From contig VZRR01012752.1 of NCBI GenBank assembly GCA_013398015.1, positions 1,817,680-1,881,679 of the forward strand: a stretch of 64,000 nt of DNA. The letters run 5' to 3'. Numbering within the stretch: position 1 is the stretch's first letter; each line of letters opens with the position of its first letter. The position numbers and the translations under genes are program-made. The notes beneath the pieces were generated by a model that was given only the letters and a program-made list of their open reading frames with translations, did not search any database and was not told where the DNA came from. Positions 21,871 to 36,100 of this stretch are shown piece by piece. Source of the DNA: Oreocharis arfaki. Lineage: Eukaryota; Chordata; Aves; Passeriformes; Paramythiidae.

Positions 21871-24800
21871 GTGTCTAGGGTGCTTATCAGATGTTGGGAC
21901 TCTAAGCAAAAGCATCTCTCTAAGGATCGTTTCGTTGCCTCTTCCACATCTCTACAAAGCGATCGGGGCGCCCGCAACAGAAAGGCAGCGACCTACCAGA
22001 GAAGTTGTGGCCTTAAAACGAGACCAGAAATCACTTCAGACCCACAGGTCTAGCAATCTGTTTAAATGGTGAATTTTCCCCTTTGCCTGATCCCTGTGGT
22101 CTGCACATGTGATTTACATTTCTAAAATAAACTTTACCATGCATGTACCTTTTAAAATAATATTTTCCTTCCAAAAGTAAATGATTGTGAAATTAGAAGG
22201 TCCCAGTGAATAAAAGCAGAGTGTAATTTCCCTTCTCCCCTGCGTATTTTTTGTTAAACAGAGACTTCAGTCCCTGTTATTTAGTTTTTGTAACTTAGCT
22301 CTTATATTTTTCAAGTTCAAGTAAAGCAAGTCAGGCCAAGCAAAAAGTTCTGTTAGGTTTAAAAGTTTGCCATCTCATAATGAAATATTAGTAAAATTAT
22401 ACCTCTTAAGGAAAGCTGTTAAAGAGTGGTATTTTGAACCAAACACTTTCATTTTCATAAACTGTCATTTTTAGGTCTAAGAACTAAATGTGTTACATTC
22501 ATGAGCCTGAAAATTACACTGGAGGTATATCTGCTAAGAAGATTGGGCACAATTACTCCTACAAAGCAAAAGGTATATGCTTTTATACACTGAATTACGA
22601 AAAAAATAAATTTACCTGCCACAGGCCTAGAAGTCTAACTTTTAAAATAAAGTTTTGGTGATTACCCCAGACAAAAAAGTATTAGCTGGGACAAGTACTT
22701 TGAAAACATACCCAATCAGCTCAACCAATTTAATTTTACAATCTACTGGTAATTTCTCTGAAAAAAAGTGGTGGATGTTGGCAAATTTAGTTTTTAACTG
22801 ATGCTGGCTTAAAAGAAAAAACATATCAATCTTTTTTTGTATACATACATTCAACAGAGATGAACTGAAACCAATACTTTTACTATGTAAAATAGTTTGC
22901 ATAAATTACATTTCGTAATTTGATACGGGACTTAAACAAGAATTTTAGCTAATAAGAAAAATAACTAAAAATCACTCACAAGGCACCTGAAATAAGACAA
23001 CTGAAATTTCCTCAGCACTTTAACTGTAAACCCAAGTGTATCAAACACTGAGTTGTACTTGAAGTGCGTACAAATCCTTACACTTAAAAAAACAACTTAG
23101 ATGTAACACAAGCACAAGCACACAAAACCTTCAGTTTCTTGTAATGTAAGTCACATTGCATGGAAGCAGAAAGAGGTATAGGTACCAGAATCCTTTGGGA
23201 AAAACTCTGTAGCCTGAAAAATATTTCAACCAATTAACATCTAATATAATGCATGCAGTGCCAAGTAAATAACAAGTAAACAAGGTAAGATTCCTAAACA
23301 ATTCACAGAATATAGTCTATTTTTCTTCCCATTGTCATCCTGAATCTGATTTAAACTACCCTTTAAAAAGATTTCTGCAGTAAATATATTGAACTTACAT
23401 GAGGATGGCTGCCCCCAATTTGTTCTCCACTATAGCAAATACTTGAAGACAGTAACTTCATTGAAGCCAAGGCCTTTATAAGAATGTATATACACAGCTC
23501 CCTTTACACATCACTTTCAACAGCTTCATTAAAGATAATTTGCACAACTTTTTTAATGAAAAAAACAGAATCTAAGTCTAAATATGACTATAATCTTGGC
23601 TTTCTCTTGCACCACTGAATAATATCCCAAATTCATCTCCCCTGTTTTCAGAGATATCCAAGCTTATTTTGTTGGCTTTTTAGCCCTGCACAATCGTATG
23701 TTTCATATTGTGAGAGAGGGATTGATTTTGTTTTTTTTGGTTGTTTAAATGTCATAGCCAGTGTGGATAGGCCCTGATATTCAAGATTTTCCCCACCTTT
23801 CCCCCCTTTCATCCATAAAGCATGTAGCACTACTACTACTAACATCAAAGATCAACTTAAATGGTCTTTTTCAACAAAAATGACTAAACCATTACAGCAA
23901 CTCAATTCTCTTAAGTGGTTGCCATAACAGCAAGCAAATGTGTTTGATTAAAAAGAAAATGTAAATAAAACCAATCTTACATATTGTAACTGTGAATAAA
24001 ATAGTAAGAAAGAATTACATAGTTTTAATGAGACTGTGAAAATAGTTAAAGATAGTGTTGCTTAAGAAGAGTCTCAATAATTTTATCTCAAACATATACA
24101 TACTCACCTATATATTTGAATTAAGTGCCACATGCACTTTCACTGATAAATTATTATTATTTTAATTCCATACCTTCCTGGTCTCATTAAAAGAAAAATA
24201 TAAAATAGCACATCTTCCTGAGGGAAAACATGCCTCTCAATATTCCTAGAAATAACTGTTTCTTTATATTGTTCAAAGTGTGGTAGAAAGCAACCACTTA
24301 ATAGAACAGTTAGAGAATATGCAAAGACAAACTCAAAACGAAACCAAAGTCAGTCTTACTGAACCACTGAAGGTCCCATGGAACAATTACCTGTGAGTCT
24401 AACAGCCTAAAGTAACTCAGAAAAGCAATGTTTTCCCCCTTTTGCAGGTAAAGTCAGATTTACTCTGTGGCATGCATGAGAGCTTTTGAACTGTGCTGAA
24501 GCTCAGAATGGCTTACATGGCTTCAGCATTTTTCCAGGATGTGTCCAAGCGCCAACCTGCCAGATGATCAGGTATTAATAATAGGCAAGGCTCCCCTTAA
24601 TGATTTACACCTGGCCAGAAATGTAAATATTTGGAATAGGGACCTCACTACTGCAATGCACACATTTGCCACTTCAAAATTAGATTCATACAGCGTGCTC
24701 TGCCTGAAGCTATACCTTGGAAGGACTGAGTAAATTAAGATGGTTTAGAAACTTAAGAACTTGATTGTTAAGCAGTGCATCCAGATGTGAGTATTCTACA

Positions 24801-25044
24801 CTGATGCAGTCGGACCTGCACTAGCTCCCTCCTCATTCTCAGGTAAAACTTAAGATACTTTTTCAACCGAGAAAACCTTAAGTGATGCTGAACACGCCCA
24901 CACAAGTAACATTTTTTCTCTCTGAGAGAATCACTATAGCTAGCTATTTAATCAAAAAGTAACAGAAAAAAATACAGCTTAGAAAAGCATAGTTAATGTT
25001 TAAAGAAGAAAGGAGAAAGCAGAGAGAGAAGCCTGATATAATGG

Positions 25045-25110
25045 TATACCACTGAAACAGGATCTAGAGCTAATGAGTCAGGAACACAAGGGATCAAATC
25101 CCAGATGTCA
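25045..25110 (+). mobile_element. MIR-like tRNA-SINE fragment (tentative)
   Basis: The stretch resembles the tRNA-derived head of MIR: a GGATCTAGAGCTAATGAGTC-like region followed by GGGATCAAATCCCA, which fits a pol III B-box arm. It is strongly decayed, and the match is from memory. Confidence 0.35.
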
Positions 25111-27297
25111 GTGGTTCTGAGTGAACCAGACTTGACAGGTATCTTATACAGTCCAGTGTGTGTACTTTGTCATGCCCATAGGGCTCAATTGATTAGAAAT
25201 TTAAGGAAATAAGCCCTTCAGCTTTCTTTTCTTCCAGTCTCCATTCTTGATAAGCTCTTCAGATAAACTGTAAATCTTGTATTTCTTGAGACCATAGTGA
25301 ACAGAAATATTATCTTCAGATAGCTTGTGATATTTTAAAGTTCACTTATATGGATAGTAACTCCTATATGTGTGTGGGAACAAAGACATACGTTGCTTGG
25401 CATAACTTCACAGGGACATTTGGAAACATTACCTGAGATGCAACAGTTGTAACTTCAAAATTTTCTGAAAATATGAGTATCTCTAAACAACACCAGAACC
25501 AACACAGAATGTTCTCTAGTGCAACTGTGTCTACTAGTTGACTGCATGTTCTGCGTTCCCAGAGTTAGGGTAATTCAGAAGACCCTTCCACAAAGATCCT
25601 CTGGTACCTACTGAAAGAAGTGATGTGGCAGGCTCTGTCATGCAGGCTTTTTTCTTGAACAACCCAATTGCATTGTTGGAATTTTATTGCTTCTCAAGTC
25701 TTTTCTCCCGTTTAAAAGTTTGTTCAAAATGGCTTCCAGGTTCAGAAGTTACAAAGATAGAGACTGACAAAGGATGCTTGCATAAACCTTGTTTCTTTAG
25801 AAAGCCAAGCTAAAAGCATGGGATGCGGCTGCCTCTGGTACAATTTCTGGTTAATTAAACCAAGACTAACCAAAAGGTCTTCTTGACTGATCTTCTAATT
25901 TGCTTTTAAAACATCAGAGGAAAAAAAGAAAGGCAAAAAAAAAGTCCTGTCCAAAGGTCAATGAAAGCGCTTAGTTTAAACATGGATACTGTCAATACAT
26001 TTCTGGATAAATTCCTTCAACTAATCAAAGGTAGGTCAGTCCCAATATGTTCCTATGAAGAATAAATGGATTTTTGTATGGGAACCACTTGCATAGTGAA
26101 GACGAAATAAGATGTAAAATGGTGGTTTCCTTACATCTAGGCCTGTCTTTCTGCAGTCTCCTATATATAAGGTAGCTCATCAGCTTGACCTTTGATGAAC
26201 TAACCAGTTCCATCCAGGGTGTAGCACGTCAGGAAAAGCGAGAAGCTACAGACCTGTGAAGTCATAGGCTCCACTGTAGTCTAATTTTGCAGCCTTAGAA
26301 ACTTCAAATAAAAAGAGTATTGCAACTTATGGAAAAAAATTAAATTGACTGGTATTGGTGGGCAGTAACAACACAGGAAGAACTCTCAGAGCCACTCATA
26401 AATACAAACCAACAAAGTTTGAACTGATTTAATTTTAAAGCTTGTAAAACAGGAAATCTGGCTGCCATTTTAAAAGCTGAAGATGCTCAGACTTAGAATG
26501 GGTGTACTAAGGTACAAAGAGAAGAGTTCTTCACAGCTATGCTTAGCAGCACTATCATATGTGACTGACAACCACCTTATAAAATATTAAGGTATTTTGG
26601 ATAGTAATATGGAAAAAATTACTAGAATAAACACTGAGCTGTCTAAAAATAGTATTTTATAGAAACTGTGGGCCTTTTTCTTTTTCAGTGTGAAAGCCAA
26701 CTACATATCAAAAGTATAATTGTTTTCAGTTTATGCCTGAATATATACTCTAAATTAAACTCATACAAATATGTTTTTCTTTTTTATACTTAGACTTGAA
26801 GATCAAAATCTGAATACATAAAAAACAGAAACTATGGAAATCAGGCTGAATTAAACTTCCATGTTTGGAAGTAAAAGGCTTATGTGGTTACGTATCTATC
26901 ACAGAATGGGAAACGGAGTCACTCTTCTTCCACATTCCTGTCACTTTCCCAGACAAGCAACTGCCCCAATGAAATTCCTATCTTGAATGCTAATTTGCAA
27001 GAATAATGAAGTTTGAAAGGAAAAAAACTGCTTAGTAGTGCATGCTGAATTCAGTGAAGAGGTTCCATTGGGAAGCTTGAAAAACTAGGACAAATATTAA
27101 GACTTTTTTGTATTTTCTATTGAAACTTTGATATTTGTTGCTTAACTGACTTGTGTGTGCACATACACATACATACTTTATTAAAAAAAACCCCCAACAT
27201 AAAGTATGGCAAAGCTTAAAGTACATTAGCCACCTCCAGACAGAGAGAAAAAGAAAGTGAGAGAGAGTGTAGGAGAGAAAAGACAAAGATAATACAG

Positions 27298-27333
27298 GAA
27301 GGAAGCAAGCATGCAAGCACGCAAGCAAGCAAG
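27298..27333. repeat. (GCAA)n microsatellite
   Basis: Imperfect tandem GCAA/GCAT/GCAC units, preceded by a GA-rich stretch (about 27238-27283). Confidence 0.8.
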
Positions 27334-29027
27334 CTAATAATGACTGCCTCTGGCTCTGGAAGTATCAGAGGTGCAAGCTGTTAGAAGCTGAGAGAGAATT
27401 ATTAGGAAGAATCACTGTGTACTTGCTACAGTCCTTGCTGAGTTTCCCTTATGGTTGCTGCTTTCTGCCCTCTGGGCCACCCTAGACCATCAGAGCCAGT
27501 GGCGTGTGGATGGCAACTGCTTCAGGAAAGGAGGGCATGAGGAGAAGTGTTGGAGAGGGAAGATGAGATCACCCTTGGAACTGCTGTCACGCTTTGTTCT
27601 CCAGGGGGAAGAAGGATGAAGATGGTTCCTTTCCTTTACTCCTAAACATCTTGAGTAGGCTGTGGTCACCGCTGGAGACAAAAGCAATGCTATTTGGTCC
27701 TTTCTTTCAATCTACTACTCTAACAGGATAATGAAACAAAACTTTCTCTGGCTGGCCTCAAACAAATTATTTTTATATGCCTGAAAAGTCTAATAATTTG
27801 AAAATCTGCCTTCTCAGTAGAGGTTCAAGTTCGTTTTTTTAATTAAGAAAATCTACTGTTCATCTAACTCCATTAACAAAACCAATAGAAATAATACTAC
27901 ATATATTATTATCATTTTGAGAATGGCAACAGAAGAAAACTCTAGAAAATATTCTCCTTTATTACTCCTTAGGGTAAGAAAAAGTTTCAAACAGCTTTGC
28001 TTACCAGAGACTGTCTACACTCTTGTAAAGAGAATTCCATATCAGACTTCGGCCATAAGAAATGTTACCATAACTCAAAATGTGTGTGCATACATATGAA
28101 ATGCATATTGTACATTAAAATGCATATTATACATTAAATTTTTTTTTTAAGTTTTCCGTAAATAATACTTATTTTGCAAGTTTTTGTTGTGCCTTTAGAT
28201 GCAGTTCCTTGGTGTGTTAGTGTTTTTATTGCTGCATCTGGTCCTGTGCAAGACTTCAAAACAATTTCAGAAATGTAAATGAGCTCTTTGTTAAAACCTG
28301 GAATAGAAAATTTCCGTATGGACTAAATGCTTTTTTTCTTTTTTTACTGCTATACAATTTTAACTGTAACTCTATGTAGTAGAACTGTTGGCACTATTCC
28401 AATTTCCTCTGATGACAGCATCGAATATTTTTCCATTTGGAAATTGGTCAAAATTATGATGATTTCTGTTAGTTTGTCTGAAATGAGACAAAAGGCTTAT
28501 ATTGCATAGGCCACAAACCAGATGTTGATAATGTTTAGTTACCTCCAGTTTTGTCTGGACTTCAAACAGATGACCTGGAAATGAAAGGTCTTATATCTCA
28601 TTAATAATAATACAAGCTGTCAAATCCCCATGACCTGGTGTGTTCCTTAGCACAGGGCAGTAAGTCAATACACTCAGCACCCCCACCAAGAAGTCTGGAG
28701 AGAAGGCTTTTCCCATTTTGTCCTCAGGCTGGTGTGGACTCACTACCCGTGCTGGCTCAGACAGAAGATCAGCTCTTGCTTATCAGTAATAGCGCTGCCT
28801 TCTAGAAATATGTCTACTCTGAATCTCAAAATTGCTAAAAGTTATGGCAGTGCTGGGATGCTGCATCCGTCTCGAAATTCCCGGCCCGTTTGCACTGGGG
28901 GGAGGTTCCTTCCACCTTGAGACAGATGTCCAAGAAGAAGGGAAGATTCTGTAGGGAAGGTTAGGATCTTAGGTTTAGTCTTTAGTAAATGCATTAAAGG
29001 GAGTTAGTGGCTTTCCTTGTGTTTATT

Positions 29028-29120
29028 TGGATGAGTTGCTCAATCTGCTCATATAATGGAGTAAATAACATGTATTTATTCTTGCAAGAGTGTTGTGAGG
29101 CAGTAATTCACCATCGCTGA
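29028..29120 (+). mobile_element. MIR-like 3' fragment (tentative)
   Basis: The order CAATCTGCTCATATAATGGA, then an AATAACAT-type stretch, then GTGTTGTGAGGCAGTAA follows the core and tail of MIR (cctcatctgtaaaatgggg ... gttgttgtgaggatta). Weak but collinear. Confidence 0.4.
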
Positions 29121-30549
29121 TGAGGAAGTCAGCTTCTGAGTTGATTGAGCCCACGCAAGTAACCAGATGCCTGCCAAAGCCCTTTGTCTTCCTAAAATAA
29201 CTCAGAGCATCATATCCTCCTATTTTTATTTCCTTTCTTTTTTTCTAGAAAATACTCTTTTAAAGAGTAGCTAAAGATTCCATCAAGGATTCCTTGCTTG
29301 GCTGGGGCATATTTGTTGCTGTCACCAGCTGTATGACAAAATAGATGAAATGTGCTCCAGTTAAGAACACGTATCTTTCAAAAATGTCATTAAGGCTAAA
29401 TTCTGCTCTCAAAGGCACACAAGTCTCAGAAAGTGAAATGCATCTTCGCAACAAAGAGAAGAGAGTGCCTTCCTACAATATAAAATTCATAAAACCTAAG
29501 TAGATCAACATTTATTTTATTTTTTTAATGACCTATTTTAATGCAAGATCAGTGCTCTAAAAAAAACCCCAACCCAAACAACAAACTTTGTTAAAAGAAA
29601 AGTGCATATCTACTAGAGTGTATTTCACTGTGAAAATGCAAGCTCACAATATTAGAACACACCCGCATATTTTTCATTTCAAAAAAATCACCTACTAAGC
29701 AGGAGACAAACTGTTAGCAAATTTACATTCTCAGGATCTTAAGAGAAAAGGTAAGTATTTAAGACCCCTACTGCAGCATTAGGAAATATAAATGGAAAAG
29801 AAAAGGACAAGAGTTAGTAATATCAAGTCACTACAGTGGATTTGATCGTATTACCCAGAGATTCACAATATATTAGGACACTGTTAAAATTGACTGGGCT
29901 ATCTCAGTCGTTAGTTCTAACAGAGATGTGACTTGCCTCTTGAAGTGAACAGTCTGGGAAGAAAAGGAGCTAAAACTGAAACAGAAACATGTAAAATATT
30001 TTAATACATAAATGCTAAAACAAGAACTTTTGCTAACTCATACTGTAAGACAGTTTCAATACTGCTTTTGTTAAAAATTGTGATGCAAACTTATAAGTCA
30101 TAATTCTAAGACCATAATAACATGGAATCAGATTTTCATATTTTATTAAAATGTTACTTAATATAATGAAATCTGACCAACTGCAATTGCAACATATGGA
30201 ATACTAAGATTATATAATAAAAATATTCAGACTATAATTATTTAAAAATTCTCCATCCCATATGCAACTTATCAAAGCAAACTTTACATTGATTTGTGCC
30301 ACATGGTTGATGAAAAACTATAAAGTGTCTCTGGAACAAAAGGTATGTACAGATAACTTTGTACGAACAATCTCAATCTGTTCCAAACTTTCCTTTTTTT
30401 TCCAGCTTTAAGTTCACAAATCAAAATATTGTATTATTTATATCGCCTTAGCTAAAAATTTTCTAAAACCTAAGGTCCTGTCTGTTTAAAATGTGCCTCA
30501 GTTTCATGGAATAAACAATGCTAAATTGTTTTAGTTAAATGTGGACAAT

Positions 30550-30675
30550 CTTAAATCAATTGAAACCTGGTTTATAAAGATTTAAGTTGTTTAATTTAAT
30601 TAAACAATTTGTTTAATTCCTATCTCTTACTGAGACAACCCAAATCGTTGTAAATCAGGTTTGGATTGATTTAAG
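30550..30675. mobile_element. Hairpin (MITE-like) element with 25-bp inverted arms
   Basis: Arms at 30550-30574 and 30651-30675 match 22 of 25 when one is complemented, and flank 76 bases. Inside lies a 17-base palindrome GTTTAATTTAATTAAAC (30589-30605). It looks like an ancient non-autonomous DNA transposon or a foldback element. The family is not identified. Confidence 0.5.
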
Positions 30676-33048
30676 CTTTAAAGTTAAATTGGAGGCATAT
30701 CTGAATATAGAAATTCCTATGTGTCGTTTCACTGTGAGCAGTAACTAGATACAAATGATGCTGTGCTATACCATAACCTGATAGATCTCAAGGATTTCCA
30801 GATCATGTATACTGAATGTACATAACTCTTTGGAATTAGACAAGAACAGACAGTGTGGCTTTATTGGGACCTGCTCTTCAGAGCTGTCAGAGATTGTTCA
30901 AACCTTCTAAGGCATAAACCCCACCTTCTCTGCCTACTGCTTTCCTTGATTTCAGTTATTGGACACAAGTTTCAGAACCACATTCTATATATTGAAAACT
31001 GGGAAAAACAATGACATCACTGTATGCAAAATCAGCAGCTAAAGAGAGGGTATTGTGGGATTATCGGATTTTTTACCAATGCAGAATTTACAGAAGACAT
31101 GTATGATACTGTGTGTGACCATTAACTCTCAACATCATTTCAGCTCCAAACACGAGCAAGAGTTGAGTAGCAAAGGCTGCAGTTAATCTAATAGTAAAAC
31201 TGAGATGGTGGAATGTGGGCTCTTTTTGAGAAGCTCACAGGTTTCGGCACCATATGGCACCATTATTACATCACCTCCCCACACTTGGAAGCAGTTTGCT
31301 TGCTCTGTTAGCATTGATAGGGACCACAAGGGCATCCTGTCAATATTTCAAAAGGTTTTTTTCCCCACTTTCTATTATTTCTGCTTCTGCGATACTGACA
31401 TCTCCCAGTTTTACAAACAGTAAAAGCAAAGGACTAGAATGACTGTGCCCTGTCCTGAAGGAGCAGGAGATGCCATCCAGCAGTGATCTTGAGTAAAACG
31501 ACAAATTGCACATTAATTCTTAAGGACACATTGAAATGCTAGGTTTTTGCAGTGGAATGTAGCTATAAGAATCATATTACATCAGTGATTTTCCATGTCC
31601 ACTTTGCAGTTTTAATCAGTATTTCAATGCAAATGCATATTTCAGCCTCTCAACAGTCTTTTAAACTACTGTATAGAGTTGGAAGCACTGTTCTTACACA
31701 TAAGAACTTAGCCAAAGCAGTACTGAGTTTTCCTTCTAAAATAAAAAGGGACATTGATCAAATTATCCCACTTATGGTCCTGTTTGATGCACTACTTTAT
31801 TGACTTTAGACAACAGTGTCTCAGCAGCAGTTAGCCGCAGATTGAGAAAGCAAGCAGAGTGACATATTAACTGTAATAATCATATACTTCTGCTTGCTCC
31901 CAAATAAAAGCATCTATTTCCCCCTCTCTGCTCTGCTCTAGTTCTAAAGTATGAGACTAACTTCCATGTAGGCGGTTGTTGGGGTTTTTTGCCTTTTCAT
32001 TTTATTGGGGTTTTTTTTGTTTGTTTTGCTTAATTTTTAGTTTTTTAATAATCTATTTATGATCTTATCTTTGCTACAGATTTTCACTATGGTATCAGAA
32101 GAAAGCACAAGATCAAAGATAGCTATTTTAGAAACTCAGTTATGCAGAAAAAATCATGGCATCACAAAACTTTCCCTTAGTGGAGTATTTTAATAAAGAT
32201 ACTCCTAAGTAAATTAATCTAAAAAACTTCAAACTGCATTTCATACTTCTCAGTTTTATCCAATCTCAGAGGAGAGTGCATTTTCAACTTTCAACGTGCC
32301 CTTTTTTTCTAGACTACTTCCCAGGAAAGGTAGTATCACCCCTAAGACAGAGCTGTAACAGAACCTGCCAGAAGACAGATGAAACTGAGATCTCACTGCA
32401 TTCCTTTGCCCAGGAAAGGACCAGAAGGGCTTTCTCATGCATATTTACGGAGGGCTCATTCCCAGCTCATATGCTAACTACCAAAGTTCATATCTTGGTT
32501 ACAGCTTCATTCTCTTGGTCCTTGCTTCAAACAGGCAACTTTTTCTCTAGTGACAGATGGGTTGAGATACTGCAGATCTCCCTTAACTCTATCACTGAGA
32601 GAACTGGGTACCAGCAGGAGGGCAGGTGTCTCTGCACAAGCTGCGTGGCACTTGGGATCAGGCACAAGCACACTCTGACTCACAAAATCCTGACTTGTGG
32701 ACTTAGTCCGCATTTACATTTTAACACAAAAAAAAAAGAGGTTTCATCTTGGTATTTACAGACTTTTCAACAAGTCACCCGCACTAAATAAAATAAAAGC
32801 ACTTGAGGTATTGCTATTTCTCACATCTCTGCTCAAAGACTGTGCAATGGGCAAATGCTCTGTAATCAGTCCCCATACTTCAAGGAAGTAGAGAGGAAGT
32901 AATAAAATCTGGAATACAAAGAATCTGTTCATACTGCAATTGTACACTGAGCTGTCAATACTAAGACACTAACCACAAAGGTTAAGAACTAACAAGTTTA
33001 AAAGAGCCTTTTGACTCATATCTTAGTTATAATGAAAAGTATAATTAC

Positions 33049-33192
33049 CTGCAAGGTTATCAATCTCTTTCTCTTGGAGCAGGCTAACAGCATCATCATC
33101 TCCTTCCAGCATAAGCTCTGTTTCTGCATTCTGATTTACCACAGCTTGACTTCGGAAAGTTTTCTTTGACTTCACTACATCCTCTTCAGTGC
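33049..33192 (-). CDS. NBEA: NBEA internal coding exon (acidic linker)
   Basis: A 144-base exon on the minus strand encoding 47 whole codons, starting TEEDVVKSKKTFRSQAVVNQ and then NAETELMLEGDDDAVSLLQE followed by KEIDNLA. It has a split Gly codon at each end. The sequence matches neurobeachin between the conserved WRLDYWEDD block and the PH-like domain. The acceptor is TTGTTTTTAG and the donor CAG|GTAATT. Both boundaries have the same phase (one base before, two after), so skipping the exon would keep the frame. The segment is acidic and low in hydrophobics, consistent with a flexible linker. It joins exactly to the exon at 18210-18346, which confirms both. Confidence 0.96.
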
Positions 33193-36100
33193 CTAAAAAC
33201 AAAAGTTACAAATGTTGCAAATTTACCCAAATAATATTTTAAATACAAACCAATGACAGTTAAGTAGTCAAAACATTACAGTATAAATCATCTTTATCGA
33301 AAAAAAGAAGGGACAGTTTCTAAAACTTTACCAAGGTTTACAAAATATGCAGTCCTATTCTGTTTTCTGTCTGTCCTGAATAAAATACAAACTTTTCCAC
33401 AAAGAGTCTCCTGTTTCTAATAAGTGCTATTTACTTTGTATTCAATGTTGTTCCATTAGTTTTCCACCTGCAACAAATTCAGAAGGAGTTTCTTTTGGGT
33501 TCCTGTTGCCGTTACTCTGACTGACCTGAGAGCACAAGCCACCTACCCTAAATAAAAAAGCTGCTTTCAGGAATCCAAAATCTCTCAGGATTTTTGTCTT
33601 TTGAGATAGGAGGGACACGAGGGTGAAGTAGGAGCTGGTTTATCTTGATACACAGTAACAACAACATAGGCTACGCAGAGATTCAGAAAAGACTGAAAAA
33701 AAGACAAGCATGGTGAGGGAATGTTGGTGCACATCTGTGTGTGTGTTTTTAAGCAACACAATAAAAATGGCAGTATATGGATATGTGCCAATTACCCAAA
33801 GGTTTTCATGGATAATACTCATTCTCCTCAACTACAGCTGGCTTTTTCTATTCAGCCTGATGATTCCTTATGGCAGGAGGGATGCATTTTGGGAATATCT
33901 TACTGGAACTCACCAGATCTTATTCTTATGATGTAAAAAATAAATCTTAGTGTGGACAAATGACAGAATCATAATTAGGTTTTATATCATAAATACCTTT
34001 CATGTTACTGTTGTGACCTCCTCATAGTATTTCTTTCTTAGCTGGGAAGAGGGTATAAGTTTTATTTTCAGTACTGTGGACTCACAGTAGACTCAGGCAA
34101 GAAAGATTTCTATTTCTTTTCTTAAAAACAGAAAACCCTGCATCTTTACCTTGGACCATACAAGACCTGGGCATCTCCACTTCTGTCAATCAAGAAATAA
34201 ACCCCCTAAACTATCTCTCTTTTTTTTGCAGGATAATTTGGAAATTTTCTTCCTACTAAGCTACAGAATGAGTGTGAAAATAGGCAAAACCATGCACATG
34301 TGGATTCTGTTTGTCTTCCACTATGCCTGAACTTAAACAGAATGAAAACTATTATGGCAGATGCAAAATGCTGAGGGAAAGTTCAGTGAGACTCATGGTC
34401 TCCTATCAATACGGGACAACTAAGAGAAATATAGTAAGCAGACATGTTAGTGAAGAGAGATACATGGAATCGAACTGATGTGTCAGGCAGTTTTCTTATT
34501 ACAAGCAGTTGGGAAGATGTTATGATTTTACCTCCTACTCTTATAATTAGTTAGAGTCTTTTAATTAGTTTGTGCACAGGAGAGTCACACCATATAAATA
34601 AAAACGCTGGAGGCATATCTTTCTGTGGGTGTGTTTACTCTGTTTGAAGATCACTGTTAACATGCCACTTCATCACAGCCTGAGATAACTCATGTTTTAC
34701 ATGGCCTAACATTAACCTTTTGTATACTATTGCTATTAGCTCAATTGCTACTTCTGAAACTACATTCTGAAACCCTGAAAAGGTAAAGATAAACAAGTAA
34801 GCAAACCTCCATTTTTTTCACCAAGCTCAGAATTAGGGACAGCATATTTAGTCTTCTTGTTTGTTGTTGTCTTCATTAGGACCATATTGATAGTGATTAA
34901 GACAATGCGGCTGTATTTTAATATGCTGTGTTTCTCTCGTTCAGTTATTAGGCTGTGATCATTACCTAACCTGCACAGGTTATTACTTAATTCAACTAAC
35001 TGTAATTATTTGCCCAGTTTAAAACCAGATCAACTAACTAACGGTCGGAAAAGTTTTCAGTATAAGTATAAGTTTTTGGACTTTTTTCTTTTGTTTGTTT
35101 GACTTGTATTTTTTTTTTTCCTTCCTTTATGAAGAAAAGAAGCAAGAATGGTAGGAGTAAGGAGAAACGCACAAAAAAGTAATGTGCTGTAACAGGGTTT
35201 CAGTTTCATTATATCAGAATTGTTCTGCATATTAAATCAGTAGGTCAGGATCTTGATACACTTGTGTTTACAGCAAGAGAGTTTAGCATCATTTGACACA
35301 AGTAATTACAACTCCTGTCGTGAAGCATGTGGCACTAAGAGGACCAGGCCTGAAATGAATTAACACGATGGAGGAAGAAAGCATCTTTCTCTTTCTTTCT
35401 TTCATTGCAGAAAGAAAGCACTGTTCTCTTCCTTTTTGGTAGCTCTAATGAGTTTTGTGTAAGTTTCTGAGCTTTATAAAATGTGGTAATCTTCAAATTA
35501 ACTAATTGAAAAGTACTAATCTGAAGTAAGAATCAATCATTTCTGTAGTAACTGATTAATGACAATTCTGTAAAATTATTTATGCATGAAAGAATATTTT
35601 TAAAATTACCAGGAAGAAATCCCTTAGCTCCAAATTACTACAAACATTTAAACCACATCCAGAGAACTTGAAATTTAGGGTATTTTAAATCCCTTGTGAT
35701 GAGTGTACCAGGTTACAGAAATATCGCCAGACACAGGTGTAAGAAACATGGTAGAGTGGAAGGCATTAAATTAGTTTGGCAAATTTGGAACTTAGCAACA
35801 AGACAGATATAGATAAAATCCATTCTGATTTACAATATTAAAAATACATTTATTTATATGAAATATAATAAATAGTCCTTCTTTGTCTTGATGAAAAAAA
35901 CCCTCTGGTTTGGCTGTTGTTAAAATTTATCACTCTGTTGAGTGCACCTTACTTTTGCTGTACTGTACCAAACATTTATCTAAATGAATGTGTACAGGAC
36001 CTGGAGTTGCCCTTCAATCACTATATCCTTTATGAATTAGAGTTCCATTTATCAAAATTACAGCAAGAAGAGTAAGGTCTCACAGGGCTGTCTCATTACA

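Larger units (their letters stand above)
21871..33048 (-). other. NBEA intron between exons 33049 and 18346: mostly featureless
   Basis: Non-coding, AT-rich. Contents I can support: two MIR-like SINE fragments (about 25045-25110 and 29028-29120), a GCAA microsatellite (27298-27333) and a hairpin element (30550-30675). No exon or RNA gene was recognised. The full intron is 18347-33048. Confidence 0.7.

Noticed and set aside
32276..32791. 171-codon plus-strand open frame
   Set aside because: Low-complexity translation without known motifs, antisense to NBEA intron; likely chance.
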